Translations under genes and position numbers: made by a program
Shown: positions 27,828-36,498 of the stretch, piece by piece
How the letters are laid out: each line of letters opens with the position of its first letter
How positions within the stretch are numbered: position 1 is the stretch's first letter
From: Paracoccus sp041927875
Lineage (GTDB): Bacteria > Pseudomonadota > Alphaproteobacteria > Rhodobacterales > Rhodobacteraceae
Reading direction: 5' to 3' (one strand)
NCBI RefSeq assembly: GCF_041927875.1
Contig: NZ_JBHFHN010000001.1
Length of the DNA: 64,000 bases
Notes under the pieces: generated by a model
Told to the model about the DNA's origin: nothing
Databases searched by the model: none
Seen by the model: the letters and a program-made list of their open reading frames with translations, nothing else

Positions 27828-28982
27828 GTGACCCCCGCGGCGCGCCTTCAGGCCGCGATCGAGGTGCTGGATGCCTTTGTCGCGGGCGATGCGGCTGAAC
27901 GCGCGCTGACCAACTGGGCGCGCGGGCACCGCTTTGCCGGCTCGGGCGACCGCGCCGCGATCCGCGATCTGGTCTATCACGCGCTGCGCCGCCTGCGGTC
28001 GCTGGCGGTGCGCGGCGGCGCCCACGATGGGCGCGGGCTGATGCTGGGCTGGTGCCATGAGCAGGGGATCGACCCGGCCAGCCTGTTCGGTGCCGACCGC
28101 CACGCGCCAGCCCCGCTTGCGGCGGGTGAGGGCGTGGCACGCCAGCCCTCGCCGGATGATCTGCTGGACCTGCCGGATTGGCTTATCACCCGCCTGCGCG
28201 CCGATCTGGGCGTTGATCTGCCGCGTGTCGCCACAGCCCTGCGCGACCGCGCGCCGGTGTTCCTGCGCGCCAATCCCCTGCGCGGTGATCCCGCGGCGGC
28301 GATAGATGCCCTGGCGGCTGACGGGGTTGAGGCGGTCTTCAGTCCTGATGTGAAGAATGCCCTGCAAGTTGTTTCCGGGGAAAGGAAAATCTCATCTGGC
28401 CATGCCTATCTTGAGGGCCTGGTCGAGGTTCAGGATCTGTCATCCCAGGCAGCCGTCATGGCGCTGCCCGATGTCGCGGGCTTGCGCGTTCTGGATTACT
28501 GCGCGGGCGGCGGTGGCAAGGCGCTTGCCCTGGCTGCGCGGGGCGCGCAGGTCCACGCCCATGACATCAGCGCCGCCCGCCTGGCCCCGCTGCGTGACCG
28601 CGCGCACCGTGCCGGGGCCGATGTCGCGCTGATCGCGCCGGGCCAGGTCAGCGGTCAGTTCGATCTGGTCGTGGTCGATGCGCCATGTTCGGGCGCCGGA
28701 ACCTGGCGCCGCACGCCCGAGGCGAAATGGCGCCTGACCCCCGATCGTCTGGCCGAACTGGTGGCGACCCAGGCGGAAGTGCTGCGCCAGGCCGCCGGTC
28801 ACGTCGCGCCGGGCGGGCAGTTGGCCTATCTGACATGCTCGCTTCTTGCTGATGAAAACGAAAGCCAAATCAGCGTGTTGCAAAGCGATCCTCAGTGGCG
28901 GACTGACGACGTGCGGCGATGGTTGCCGCAGATCGGTGGCGGCGATGGGTTTTTCCTGGCGCGGGCCACACGTCTGGGTTGA
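27828..28982 (+). CDS. rsmB: RsmB-family rRNA (cytosine-C5) methyltransferase
   Basis: The 384-residue protein has an N-terminal NusB-like helical domain (residues 1-130) and a SAM-binding C-terminal domain with LRVLDYCAGGGGKALALA, VVVDAPCSGAGTWRRTPEAKWRL (catalytic Cys in PCSG) and YLTCSLLADENE (second Cys). These motifs mark 5-methylcytosine RNA methyltransferases acting on 16S rRNA. The only start that fits is GTG at 27828. Length is somewhat short for RsmB, so another RsmB/NSUN relative is possible. Confidence 0.85.
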   Translation: MTPAARLQAAIEVLDAFVAGDAAERALTNWARGHRFAGSGDRAAIRDLVYHALRRLRSLAVRGGAHDGRGLMLGWCHEQGIDPASLFGADRHAPAPLAAGEGVARQPSPDDLLDLPDWLITRLRADLGVDLPRVATALRDRAPVFLRANPLRGDPAAAIDALAADGVEAVFSPDVKNALQVVSGERKISSGHAYLEGLVEVQDLSSQAAVMALPDVAGLRVLDYCAGGGGKALALAARGAQVHAHDISAARLAPLRDRAHRAGADVALIAPGQVSGQFDLVVVDAPCSGAGTWRRTPEAKWRLTPDRLAELVATQAEVLRQAAGHVAPGGQLAYLTCSLLADENESQISVLQSDPQWRTDDVRRWLPQIGGGDGFFLARATRLG

Positions 28983-29046
28983 CTAGCGCACGTTAACCTT
29001 TCCTTAAGATCTGCTGTGCAACAAGATCCTCGAACGGGGTTTGATT

Positions 29047-31206
29047 GTGACGCAGACGGCGATTCTGGTGATCCTGGTGATGGCGGCGGCGGTTGCGGCG
29101 CTGTGGCTGACGCTGCATCGGCGGCATCTTGACCTGCATCGGGCGATGGCCGCCGATGCAGTGCCAAGTTTCGTGACAGATCGTCATGGCGGGCGTGGCC
29201 TGCCCAACCGCGCCGCGCAGCAGGCACTGCCAGGGGTGGTCTCGGCGGATGATGCACTTGTTGCGTTGCTGGGGCGCAGCTTTGCCGATCCGCGCCTTGT
29301 CGTGCGCCGTCTGATCGCCCTGGCACGTGTTGCAGGCACCGCCAGTGAGGATGTGGTGACCGCGCGCAGCCATCAGCGCGTGACGGTGCAGGCGATCCCC
29401 TGGCGGCGGCTGGTCTGGCGGGTGCTGGACCTGACCGCGCCCGAGCCCGATCTGGATGGTCCCGGTGCCGAGGCCGTCCCGCGTGTGACGGTCGATCCCC
29501 AAGGGCGGGTGCGGTCGCAGAATGGCGCGATGACCGCGTTGATTGGTGGCCCGGTCGTGCAGTTGGCGCGGCTGATCGGTGATCGCCCGCCGCGCCACGC
29601 CAGTGACGTGCAGATTGCCACCGCGCGCGGGCGCGAGATGCGCACCATCGTCATCCGCGCCTTGCCCGACGATCTGCGCGAAATCTATCTGTTCGCGCCG
29701 CCCGCATCCGCGCCGCCCGCCGACCCCACCTCATTCGAGGCGCTGCCGGTGGCGCTGCTGCGGCTGTCGGCCGAAGGGCGGATCGTGCTGGCCAACCGCG
29801 CCGCGCGCGCCCTTCTGGGCCCGTTCCCCGCCGACGCGGCGCTTGTCGAGGTGCTTGAGGGGCTGGGCCGCCCGGTCGTCGACTGGATCGCCGAGGCTTT
29901 GCGCGGCGTCGCCGAAAGCCGCCCAGAGGTGCTGCGCGCCCGCCGCAGCGACCGGGAAATCTATCTTCAGGTCTCGCTCAGCCGCGTGACCCAGGCGGGC
30001 CAGTCAGGGCTGGTGGCGGTGCTGTCTGACGCCACTGCCCTCAAGACCCTCGAGGCGCAGTTCGTGCAAAGCCAGAAGATGCAGGCCATCGGCCAGCTGG
30101 CCGGTGGCGTGGCGCATGATTTCAACAACCTTCTGACCGCGATCAGTGGCCATTGCGACCTGCTGATGCTGCGCCGCGATCCTGCCGACAGCGATTATGC
30201 CGATCTTGACCAGATCCGCCAGAATGCCAACCGCGCCGCCAGCCTGGTGGGGCAGTTGCTGGCGTTTTCGCGCAAACAGACGCTGAAGCTGCGGGTGATG
30301 GACCTGCGCGACACGCTGTCGGACCTGACTCACCTGCTGAACCGCCTGGTCGGTGAGCGGGTGCAACTGACGCTGGCCCATGACGCCGACCTTCCGCCGA
30401 TCCGCGCCGACAAGCGACAATTCGAACAGGTCATCATGAACCTGGTGGTGAACGCGCGCGACGCGATGCCCGCCGGTGGCACGATCCGTGTCGAGACCGA
30501 ACGCCTGGCGTTGGACGCGGCGATGATGCGCGACCGCGCCACCGTGCCCGAGGGCTGCTATGTCGTCGTTCGCGTGATCGACGCCGGCACCGGCATTCCC
30601 CCGGACCGGATCGGCAAGATCTTCGACCCGTTCTATACCACCAAACGCACGGGCGAGGGGACGGGCCTCGGACTTTCAACCGCCTATGGGATCATGAAAC
30701 AGACCGGCGGCTTCATTTTCGCCGACAGCACGCCGGGCCAAGGCTCGGTCTTCAGCCTGTATTTCCCCGCCCATGCCGGACCGGTCGAGGATGAGGTCGA
30801 GGCCGACCCGGCCCCTGTCACCCTGCGCTCGGCGACCAAGGGCACCGCGACGGTCCTTCTGGTCGAGGATGAGGCCCCGGTGCGCGCCTTTGCCAGCCGC
30901 GCGCTGCGGCTGAAGAACCTGACCGTCTATGAGGCCGAGAATGCCGAGGAGGCGATGCGCGTTCTGGAGGATCCCGACCTGGCGATCGACGTCTTTGTGA
31001 CCGATGTCATCATGCCCGGAATGGACGGCCCCAGTTGGGTGCGCGAGGCGTTGAAAACCCGCCCCGGCACGCGGGTGATCTTTGTTTCGGGCTATGCCGA
31101 GGACATTTTCGAGGATGGCCGCCCCGAGGTGCCGGGATCGGTCTTCTTGCCGAAACCGTTTTCCCTGCGCGAATTGACCGACACGGTGCTGGGCCAGCTT
31201 GTCTAG
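29047..31206 (+). CDS. cckA: Hybrid histidine kinase, CckA type
   Basis: The 719-residue protein has one membrane helix at the start, two PAS-like regions (about 130-330), the HisKA helix with AGGVAHDFNNLL (His around residue 357), a HATPase domain (NARDAMPAGG, GTGLGLSTAYG) and a C-terminal receiver with Asp653 in VTDVIMPGMDG. The AHDFNNLL box and the fused receiver are typical of CckA, which phosphorylates ChpT and CtrA to control cell cycle, motility or gene-transfer-agent production. A GTG at 29047 after GGGG is the best start. Confidence 0.9.
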   Translation: MTQTAILVILVMAAAVAALWLTLHRRHLDLHRAMAADAVPSFVTDRHGGRGLPNRAAQQALPGVVSADDALVALLGRSFADPRLVVRRLIALARVAGTASEDVVTARSHQRVTVQAIPWRRLVWRVLDLTAPEPDLDGPGAEAVPRVTVDPQGRVRSQNGAMTALIGGPVVQLARLIGDRPPRHASDVQIATARGREMRTIVIRALPDDLREIYLFAPPASAPPADPTSFEALPVALLRLSAEGRIVLANRAARALLGPFPADAALVEVLEGLGRPVVDWIAEALRGVAESRPEVLRARRSDREIYLQVSLSRVTQAGQSGLVAVLSDATALKTLEAQFVQSQKMQAIGQLAGGVAHDFNNLLTAISGHCDLLMLRRDPADSDYADLDQIRQNANRAASLVGQLLAFSRKQTLKLRVMDLRDTLSDLTHLLNRLVGERVQLTLAHDADLPPIRADKRQFEQVIMNLVVNARDAMPAGGTIRVETERLALDAAMMRDRATVPEGCYVVVRVIDAGTGIPPDRIGKIFDPFYTTKRTGEGTGLGLSTAYGIMKQTGGFIFADSTPGQGSVFSLYFPAHAGPVEDEVEADPAPVTLRSATKGTATVLLVEDEAPVRAFASRALRLKNLTVYEAENAEEAMRVLEDPDLAIDVFVTDVIMPGMDGPSWVREALKTRPGTRVIFVSGYAEDIFEDGRPEVPGSVFLPKPFSLRELTDTVLGQLV

Positions 31207-31796
31207 CCGGCCGCCGCATAAAGCGCGGCGTCAGCCGCCAGGTGCTGACGCAGCCGCGCCTCGGATGCCGGTGACAGCGCGACATCGACCGCGGGCGGCA
31301 CGTTCACGCGCGGCAATGTCACGATGCAATCCAATCGATCCTCAAGGAAGTGAACGAAGCGGTCCATGTCCTCATATCGAAACAGGTGATCGACCATCAG
31401 CCCGCCGCGATCGTCGCATAGAAAGTCGCTCTGCCGCCCCAGATCGGCATGCGGGGCGGGGCTGTCGGCCAGGTAATCCTGCACGAAGGTCTCGAAACTC
31501 TTGCCGCTCATCAGGTGCTGCGGATCGTCGCGGTCATCGCGCAGCCGAAACCGATACCAGCTTTGCACCCACGACAGCGGCTCGCGGATCAGCGCGACGG
31601 TGGTAAAGGCGCCACCCGCGCGACCGCATAGCAGCGGCGCCAGGTGGGCGTGAAAATCCCGCGCGGGCAGGTGCTTCATCGCGGCAGGGCGGGACATGTT
31701 GAAGGCGGCCAGCGGCTCGAGCGCTGATTCAACCGCCGTCGACCCGGCCTTTGGCGTCGCCAAAAACACCAGCCTTTGATCCCAGAACACCAGCAT
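31203..31796 (-). CDS. Sulfotransferase family protein
   Basis: The 197-residue protein has the 5'-phosphosulfate loop FLATPKAGSTAVESAL (residues 11-26) and a 3'-phosphate binding segment LIREPLSWVQSWYRFR. It belongs to the short, nodulation-type sulfotransferases found in Rhodobacterales, and should transfer sulfate from PAPS to an unknown acceptor. The start at 31796 follows GAAAGGTG. Its stop codon overlaps that of cckA by 4 bases on the opposite strand. Confidence 0.82.
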   Translation of the reverse strand: MLVFWDQRLVFLATPKAGSTAVESALEPLAAFNMSRPAAMKHLPARDFHAHLAPLLCGRAGGAFTTVALIREPLSWVQSWYRFRLRDDRDDPQHLMSGKSFETFVQDYLADSPAPHADLGRQSDFLCDDRGGLMVDHLFRYEDMDRFVHFLEDRLDCIVTLPRVNVPPAVDVALSPASEARLRQHLAADAALYAAAG

Positions 31797-31954
31797 CGCC
31801 CACCTTTCCCGCGCCGCCCGAAATCCGGCGCGCGTCAACCAAATCTTAAGACCTTCGACCTAAACCGGAGACAGGGCCGAGTCGAGACAAAGCCCCCGCG
31901 CCGAAACCGGGCAAACTGGGCCTTGCCTCATGGATCGGCACAAAGTAGGAATGG

Positions 31955-31969
31955 GAACAAGACAAGAAC
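31955..31969 (+). promoter_or_regulatory. LexA/SOS box upstream of recA
   Basis: GAAC-AAGACAA-GAAC is a perfect copy of the alphaproteobacterial SOS operator (GAAC-N7-GAAC, the complement of GTTC-N7-GTTC). It sits 65 bp before the recA start codon. Confidence 0.85.
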
Positions 31970-32033
31970 ATTTGCCGGTCACCGGGGGAGTTCGATTGCC
32001 CACCGGTGGGGGCTGTGGAATAAGGGCAGGGCA

Positions 32034-33113
32034 ATGGCAGTCACCTCTAGCACGGCGAACCTTTTCGATATGACCGATAAACGCAACGCAGACCGGCAGA
32101 AGGCGCTTGATTCGGCGCTGGCCCAGATCGAACGGCAGTTCGGCAAGGGTTCGATCATGAAACTGGGCGCCGACAGCCCGGCGATGGAGATTGAGGCGAC
32201 CTCGACTGGTTCGCTGGGTCTGGATATCGCCCTTGGCATCGGCGGCCTGCCCAAGGGCCGGATCGTCGAGATTTATGGCCCTGAAAGCAGCGGCAAGACC
32301 ACGCTGACGCTGCATGTCGTCGCGGAAGAGCAGAAAAAGGGCGGCGTATGTGCGTTTGTCGACGCAGAACACGCGCTGGACCCGCTTTATGCGAAAAAGC
32401 TGGGCGTCGACCTGGATGAGCTTTTGATCAGCCAGCCCGATACCGGCGAACAGGCGCTGGAGATCGTTGACACGCTGGTGCGGTCGGGCGCGGTCAGCCT
32501 GATCGTGGTCGATTCGGTTGCGGCCCTGACTCCGAAGGCCGAGATCGAGGGCGACATGGGCGATGCCACGGTTGGCGCGCAGGCCCGGCTGATGAGCCAG
32601 GCGATGCGCAAGCTGACCGCCAGCATCGGGCGCAGCAACTGCATGGTGATCTTCATCAACCAGATCCGCATGAAAATTGGCGTCATGTTCGGCAACCCCG
32701 AGACCACTTCGGGCGGGAACGCGCTGAAGTTTTATGCCTCGGTGCGTCTGGATATTCGCCGCACCGGCTCGATCAAGGATCGTGATGAGGTCGTGGGCAA
32801 CACGACACGCGTGAAGGTGGTCAAGAACAAGGTGGCACCGCCCTTCAAGCAGGTCGAATTCGACATCATGTATGGCGAGGGAATTTCCAAGGTTGGCGAG
32901 CTGATCGATCTGGGCGTCAAGGCCGGGGTCGTGGAAAAATCCGGTGCCTGGTATTCCTATGGCGACGAGCGCATCGGCCAGGGTCGCGAGAACGCCAAGC
33001 AATATCTGCGCGACAATCCTGCCGCTGCAACCTCGATCGAGGACAAGATCCGCGCCAGTCACGGGCTGGATTTCGGGGCCAGCCCCGACGACGATTCGGT
33101 CGTGGATGAGTGA
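32034..33113 (+). CDS. recA: DNA recombination protein RecA
   Basis: The 359-residue protein has Walker A GPESSGKT (82-89), the L1/L2 DNA-binding loops (MGDATVGAQARLMSQAMRK, NQIRMKIGVMFGNPETTSGG) and a C-terminal acidic tail (SPDDDSVVDE). It performs strand exchange and stimulates LexA self-cleavage. The ATG at 32034 follows AAGGGCAGG. It is preceded by a perfect SOS box, and the next gene starts inside its last codons. Confidence 0.99.
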   Translation: MAVTSSTANLFDMTDKRNADRQKALDSALAQIERQFGKGSIMKLGADSPAMEIEATSTGSLGLDIALGIGGLPKGRIVEIYGPESSGKTTLTLHVVAEEQKKGGVCAFVDAEHALDPLYAKKLGVDLDELLISQPDTGEQALEIVDTLVRSGAVSLIVVDSVAALTPKAEIEGDMGDATVGAQARLMSQAMRKLTASIGRSNCMVIFINQIRMKIGVMFGNPETTSGGNALKFYASVRLDIRRTGSIKDRDEVVGNTTRVKVVKNKVAPPFKQVEFDIMYGEGISKVGELIDLGVKAGVVEKSGAWYSYGDERIGQGRENAKQYLRDNPAAATSIEDKIRASHGLDFGASPDDDSVVDE

Positions 33114-33702
33114 GCGGGCGACCGAACTGACCGGTAATGTGAAGATGCCGGTCAGTCGCGCCGAGCTGGATGCAGGGCTGGCACATGTCATGGCGGCGCC
33201 CAAGGATGGCGCCGCAATCGAGATGCTGTGCCTGCGACCTGCGCGCGGGGCGCGGCGTTTTGTCGACAGCCTGCGTCTGACCCGCGCCTTTGGGATCGAT
33301 GGCGATCGATGGCCGAAGACCCCTTGGCTGCGGCTGCCGGATGGGCGCCCGCATCCGGCGATTCAGGTCTCTATCCTGCAACGGCGGGTGCTGGATCTGG
33401 TGTGGCGCGACCGCGAGAATGTTCCCCACCCGGGCGACAGCTTCATTGTCGACATGGACCTGTCAGAGGCAAATCTGCCGGTTGGGCAGCACCTTGCTCT
33501 GGGCGCGGCCGTCCTGGAGGTGTCGGACGTTTTCAACGATGGCTGCGTCAAGTGGAAGACTCGCTATGGCATCGCCGCGAAGGATTGGATCACCGCGCCC
33601 GGCCATCCACCGCTACGTCTGCGCGGGGTGCTGTGTTCGATCGTCCGGGACGGCATCGTTCAGGAGGGGGACCGCCTGGTCAAGATAAGCGCGGGTTTCT
33701 GA
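33106..33702 (+). CDS. MOSC domain protein
   Basis: The 198-residue protein has MOSC-type features: IEMLCLRPARGARRF, a TRAFGIDGDRW block, SILQRRVLDLVWRDRENVPHPGDSFIVDMDLSEANLPVGQHLALG and the Cys-containing DGCVKW. MOSC domains bind sulfur or molybdenum cofactor and can transfer sulfur. The ATG lies 8 bases inside recA, so the gene is translated from the SOS-controlled recA message. A sulfur-transfer role under SOS control is unexplained. Confidence 0.82.
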   Translation: MSERATELTGNVKMPVSRAELDAGLAHVMAAPKDGAAIEMLCLRPARGARRFVDSLRLTRAFGIDGDRWPKTPWLRLPDGRPHPAIQVSILQRRVLDLVWRDRENVPHPGDSFIVDMDLSEANLPVGQHLALGAAVLEVSDVFNDGCVKWKTRYGIAAKDWITAPGHPPLRLRGVLCSIVRDGIVQEGDRLVKISAGF

Positions 33703-34044
33703 GATCCAGGCATGTTCTTGATGACAAGCGGGGGGACGCTGACGGCGCGCGGGATCGGCGTAGCTGCGTCGGGTAAGCGCCCCACCGCGACGCGAGACGC
33801 AGGTATGGCGTTCGCCGAGGCCTGTCGCGTCGCCTTGACGATCAGCACACCCGGACCGGTGCGCGCTCCATGGCGGTGATCGGCGTCGGGCGAAATGGTT
33901 TTGCACCTGCGCCGGGAATCGGCGGCCTGCTTTGTTGGATTCGGTGGGGCGTTCCGGCGTGGTGATTTGGCATCGCATTCTTCCAGGCTGAGCTTTTCGA
34001 GGTCGACAAATCTTTGCACAGACCGGATGGCCCGGACTGGGCAA

Positions 34045-34484
34045 GGGCGGGCCGCCTATTTCCTTTTCAGCGCCGATGGTGAGGCACTGCCCGCGCGGTG
34101 TCGGCTGGGCGCAGAGGTGTGGTTGACCCTGACGGCTCGGTTGTCCGGTGCCAAGGGCGGGCCGACTCTGTCCTTTGCAGCGCCGATGGTGAGGCATTGC
34201 CCGCGCGTTGTGAGCTGGACGTATAGGCGCGGCTGACCCCCACGGCTCGGTGGTCCGGTGCCAATGGCGGGCCGCCCCTGTCCTTTGCAGCGCCGATGGT
34301 GAGGCATTGCCCGTGCGTTGTCGGCCGGGCGCAGAGGTGTGGTTGACCCTGACGGCTCGGTTATCCGGTGCCAAGGGCGGGCCGCCCCTGTCCTTCGCAG
34401 CGCCGATGGTGAGGCATTGCCCGTGCGTTGTCGGCTGGACGCAAAGGCGTGGTTGACCCTGACGGCTCGGTTGTCCGGTGCCCA
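34045..34484. repeat. Tandem array of four 110-bp units
   Basis: Units start at 34045, 34155, 34265 and 34375, each exactly 110 bp, and a fifth begins at 34485 but diverges after a few bases. The shared core includes CAGCGCCGATGGTGAGGCA and TGACGGCTCGGTTGTCCGG. Copies 3 and 4 are most alike; copy 1 has drifted at its left end. A unit not divisible by three and strict length conservation argue against coding use. Confidence 0.92.
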
Positions 34485-34679
34485 GGGCCTCGGCTGTTGG
34501 GGGGGCTGGCTGCGGGTCTATCTGCTCGATGCAAGGTGTCGGCCATCCAGATATCAACGGGGCAAGGCGCTTTGAGGTCGCGATCCGGCACATGTCACCG
34601 CGCTATCTTCTGATATGGTCCGTCGCTCATCGGCGCGCTGCCGTTTCGTCGCGCGCCGCGATCCCACCTGTTCAGCGCC

Positions 34680-35670
34680 GGCGTCTGGCCGATCGGGGCG
34701 GTGATGAATCTTGTCGGCCTTGCGGCCCCGTTTTGCAGAGGTATTCGGAGGGTGTGAGGCCGCTGAGTGTGTCCGGTCGACAGGCGACGTTGCAGGCTGC
34801 CATGACATTTGCGTACTGTGTGCGCGGCTGTCGTCCTGAAAAAGCCTGACCGTGGCGTCCTTGATTGTCCGATTCAGCGCCATGACCCGACTGGTCCCGG
34901 GATACCCTTTGACTTGCTCGTTTTCCGATCCGCCGAACCCTATGGGTTGTCGGCTTGTTCAGGGGATGCTCGATCGCGTTGGTCCAGAAAATCATGTCGA
35001 AATGCTTTGGTTGAAGGTCGATCCTGTTCAGGTCGCCAGCCTGTTCCGCGAACTGGATGACATGATCGGTGATAACCGTGTGGACCGAATATGGCACGGC
35101 CGCGAGGATGCGCTGTAAGAATCCCCACGCGGTCTTCCTGTGAACCTTGTTGACGGGCCGAGGGACGGCGAACCTGGATGTCCGGTCGATTCAGACGAAC
35201 GGGCAAGGCTTGCCCACAACCCTCTGCACCTCGGCAATATCGATGTGCAGGGTGCCGGTCCGGTAGTATTTACTTCCGGCGCCTCGGCTTCTCAGCTTCT
35301 ATGTCCGGCCGGTGGCGAAAAGCCATAGCGCCGCGCGCATCGATGTCGTGCCGATCGTATCAAGTGAGGGTCGAGGCATTCGTCAGCCAGCAGCAGTGGG
35401 CGTCTGGAAACGACGACTGCGCCCCTTTTTCCATTGGGCAGCACCACCGATCGGGTTCATGGGCCGTGGCTTTCACGTCTACGACCAACGCCCGCGTCCG
35501 CCATCCCGCCAGCGTCTTGGGGCTAACCCCCGTTTGCGGATCAGCTACGCGAGCGAGGCCCGCAATCGCTGGATTGCGGGGCTGGTGGCGTGCGAGGTCG
35601 CGGCGCTTCCGTGGCAAACTTGTTTGGCCGTGCCGCCGCGCATTCCTATGAGAAGATCGCACCATCAAAT
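34680..35670 (-). pseudogene. Degraded IS481-family transposase
   Basis: Pieces in shifting frames spell an IS481-type integrase: GVSPKTLAGWRTRALV near 35540, HIDIAEVQ (first catalytic Asp at 35239-35241), IDRTSRFAV, VPYSVHTVITDHVIQFAEQ and FDMIFWTNAIEHPLNKP, NRTIKDATVRLF and TLSGLTPSEYLCK near 34750. Damage includes an in-frame TGA at 35191-35193, a frameshift near 35272, further shifts around 34850-34950, Asn-to-His beside the second Asp, and loss of the catalytic Glu before NRT. No terminal inverted repeats or target duplication could be identified with confidence. Confidence 0.85.
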
Positions 35671-35755
35671 CGTGGGATCAAACACCTCTGCCCAGTCCGG
35701 TGCCCAAGGCCAGCTTTGCGTAATCGGCTGCCGGTGCCCGCGCGCGGACCGCTCC

Positions 35756-36230
35756 GCATCCTGCAACGGTGGATGGGCGCAGATGCCGACATCCTGCCCG
35801 GCAAGATCGGCAGTTCCGGTCGCCCGACCGAGGTGAAGGGCACAACCCAGGGATTTGTGGGTGAAACTGCGCCCCGTCGTCCCGGGGTGAGGCGGCGCGA
35901 TGGGCGTCGGGGCAGCCCTTGTCACATGGTCGGTCCGCGCGACCGCATGTGGGCGCGCCGCCCGGCCAAGGGCGGGTAGATCGGGAACATTCGTGGGCCG
36001 CCAACGCCGCACCCACTGGGCGCGGCATCCTGCGGCGGTGGATTGGCGCTGGTGCCGCACCCTGTGGGACATGATCCGCAGTCCGCTTGCCGAAACGGGC
36101 GCAATTTCGGGACGGTTCGCGGCCTCCCGCTGCCCATCCCGCGCCCTGACGGCACTCCATTGCGCGTCGGTGGATGGCCGCAAATGCTGCATCCTGCGGC
36201 AGGATCGGCAGTTCGGCGCGCCCGACGATG
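35756..36230. repeat. Diverged repeats, unit roughly 130-140 bp
   Basis: A core of about 55 bp recurs at 35761, 36026 and 36161: the CGGTGGATKGGCGC word followed by a GATCSGCAGTTC-like end. A weaker copy seems to lie near 35899, giving spacings of about 130, 140 and 130 bp. The copies differ at many positions, so this array is older than the 110-bp array. Confidence 0.6.
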
Positions 36231-36427
36231 ATGAACTGCGCAGCCGCACAACCTGCTGTCAACCGGACACCTGCACGCCACAGGGTGACGCGGCGCCATC
36301 GACGCCGGGCCATGCCGCGCCCCCTGCGGCAGTCCCATCAGACATAGCGCGCCCAGGCCCCGCGGCTTCGGGACGCGCGGCGGCCTTTGCCGGACCCTGC
36401 ACCCCAATATTGCCGTGGAAGGGCCGT

Positions 36428-36465
36428 GGAAAATCCTTTAGACACGCGACAAACCGCGATTTTCC
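36428..36465. promoter_or_regulatory. Inverted repeat upstream of alaS
   Basis: GGAAAATC (36428-36435) and GATTTTCC (36458-36465) form a perfect 8-bp inverted repeat with a 22-bp spacer, 33 bp before the alaS start. It could be an operator or a leader hairpin; no regulator is known to me. Confidence 0.35.
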
Positions 36466-36498
36466 GCGCCCACCTTCAGGCAAGGGTTCTGTTCGCCG

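Larger units (their letters stand above)
33703..36498. other. Gene-poor island between the MOSC gene and alaS
   Basis: About 2.8 kb holds no believable complete gene. Left to right: an unexplained GC-rich stretch (33703-34044), four 110-bp tandem repeats (34045-34484), a linker, a degraded IS481-type transposase on the minus strand (about 34680-35670), and a run of diverged roughly 130-140-bp repeats (about 35750-36230). Open frames on the minus strand (for example 33613-34593) merely run through the repeats, whose 110-bp unit is not a multiple of three. Confidence 0.75.

Noticed and set aside
33660..34019. A 119-codon minus-strand open frame just before the repeat array
   Set aside because: GTG start without a clear ribosome site, no recognised domain, and a composition typical of non-coding GC-rich DNA. 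It cannot be excluded fully.
33613..34593. A 326-codon open frame on the minus strand through the tandem repeats
   Set aside because: The 110-bp unit is not a multiple of three, so each copy is read in another frame; composition is Arg/Pro/Gln-rich and there is no ribosome site. It is open only because stops are rare in GC-rich DNA.
33703..36498. CRISPR array in the repeat island
   Set aside because: The repeats are 110 bp and directly adjacent without unique spacers; no cas genes are nearby.
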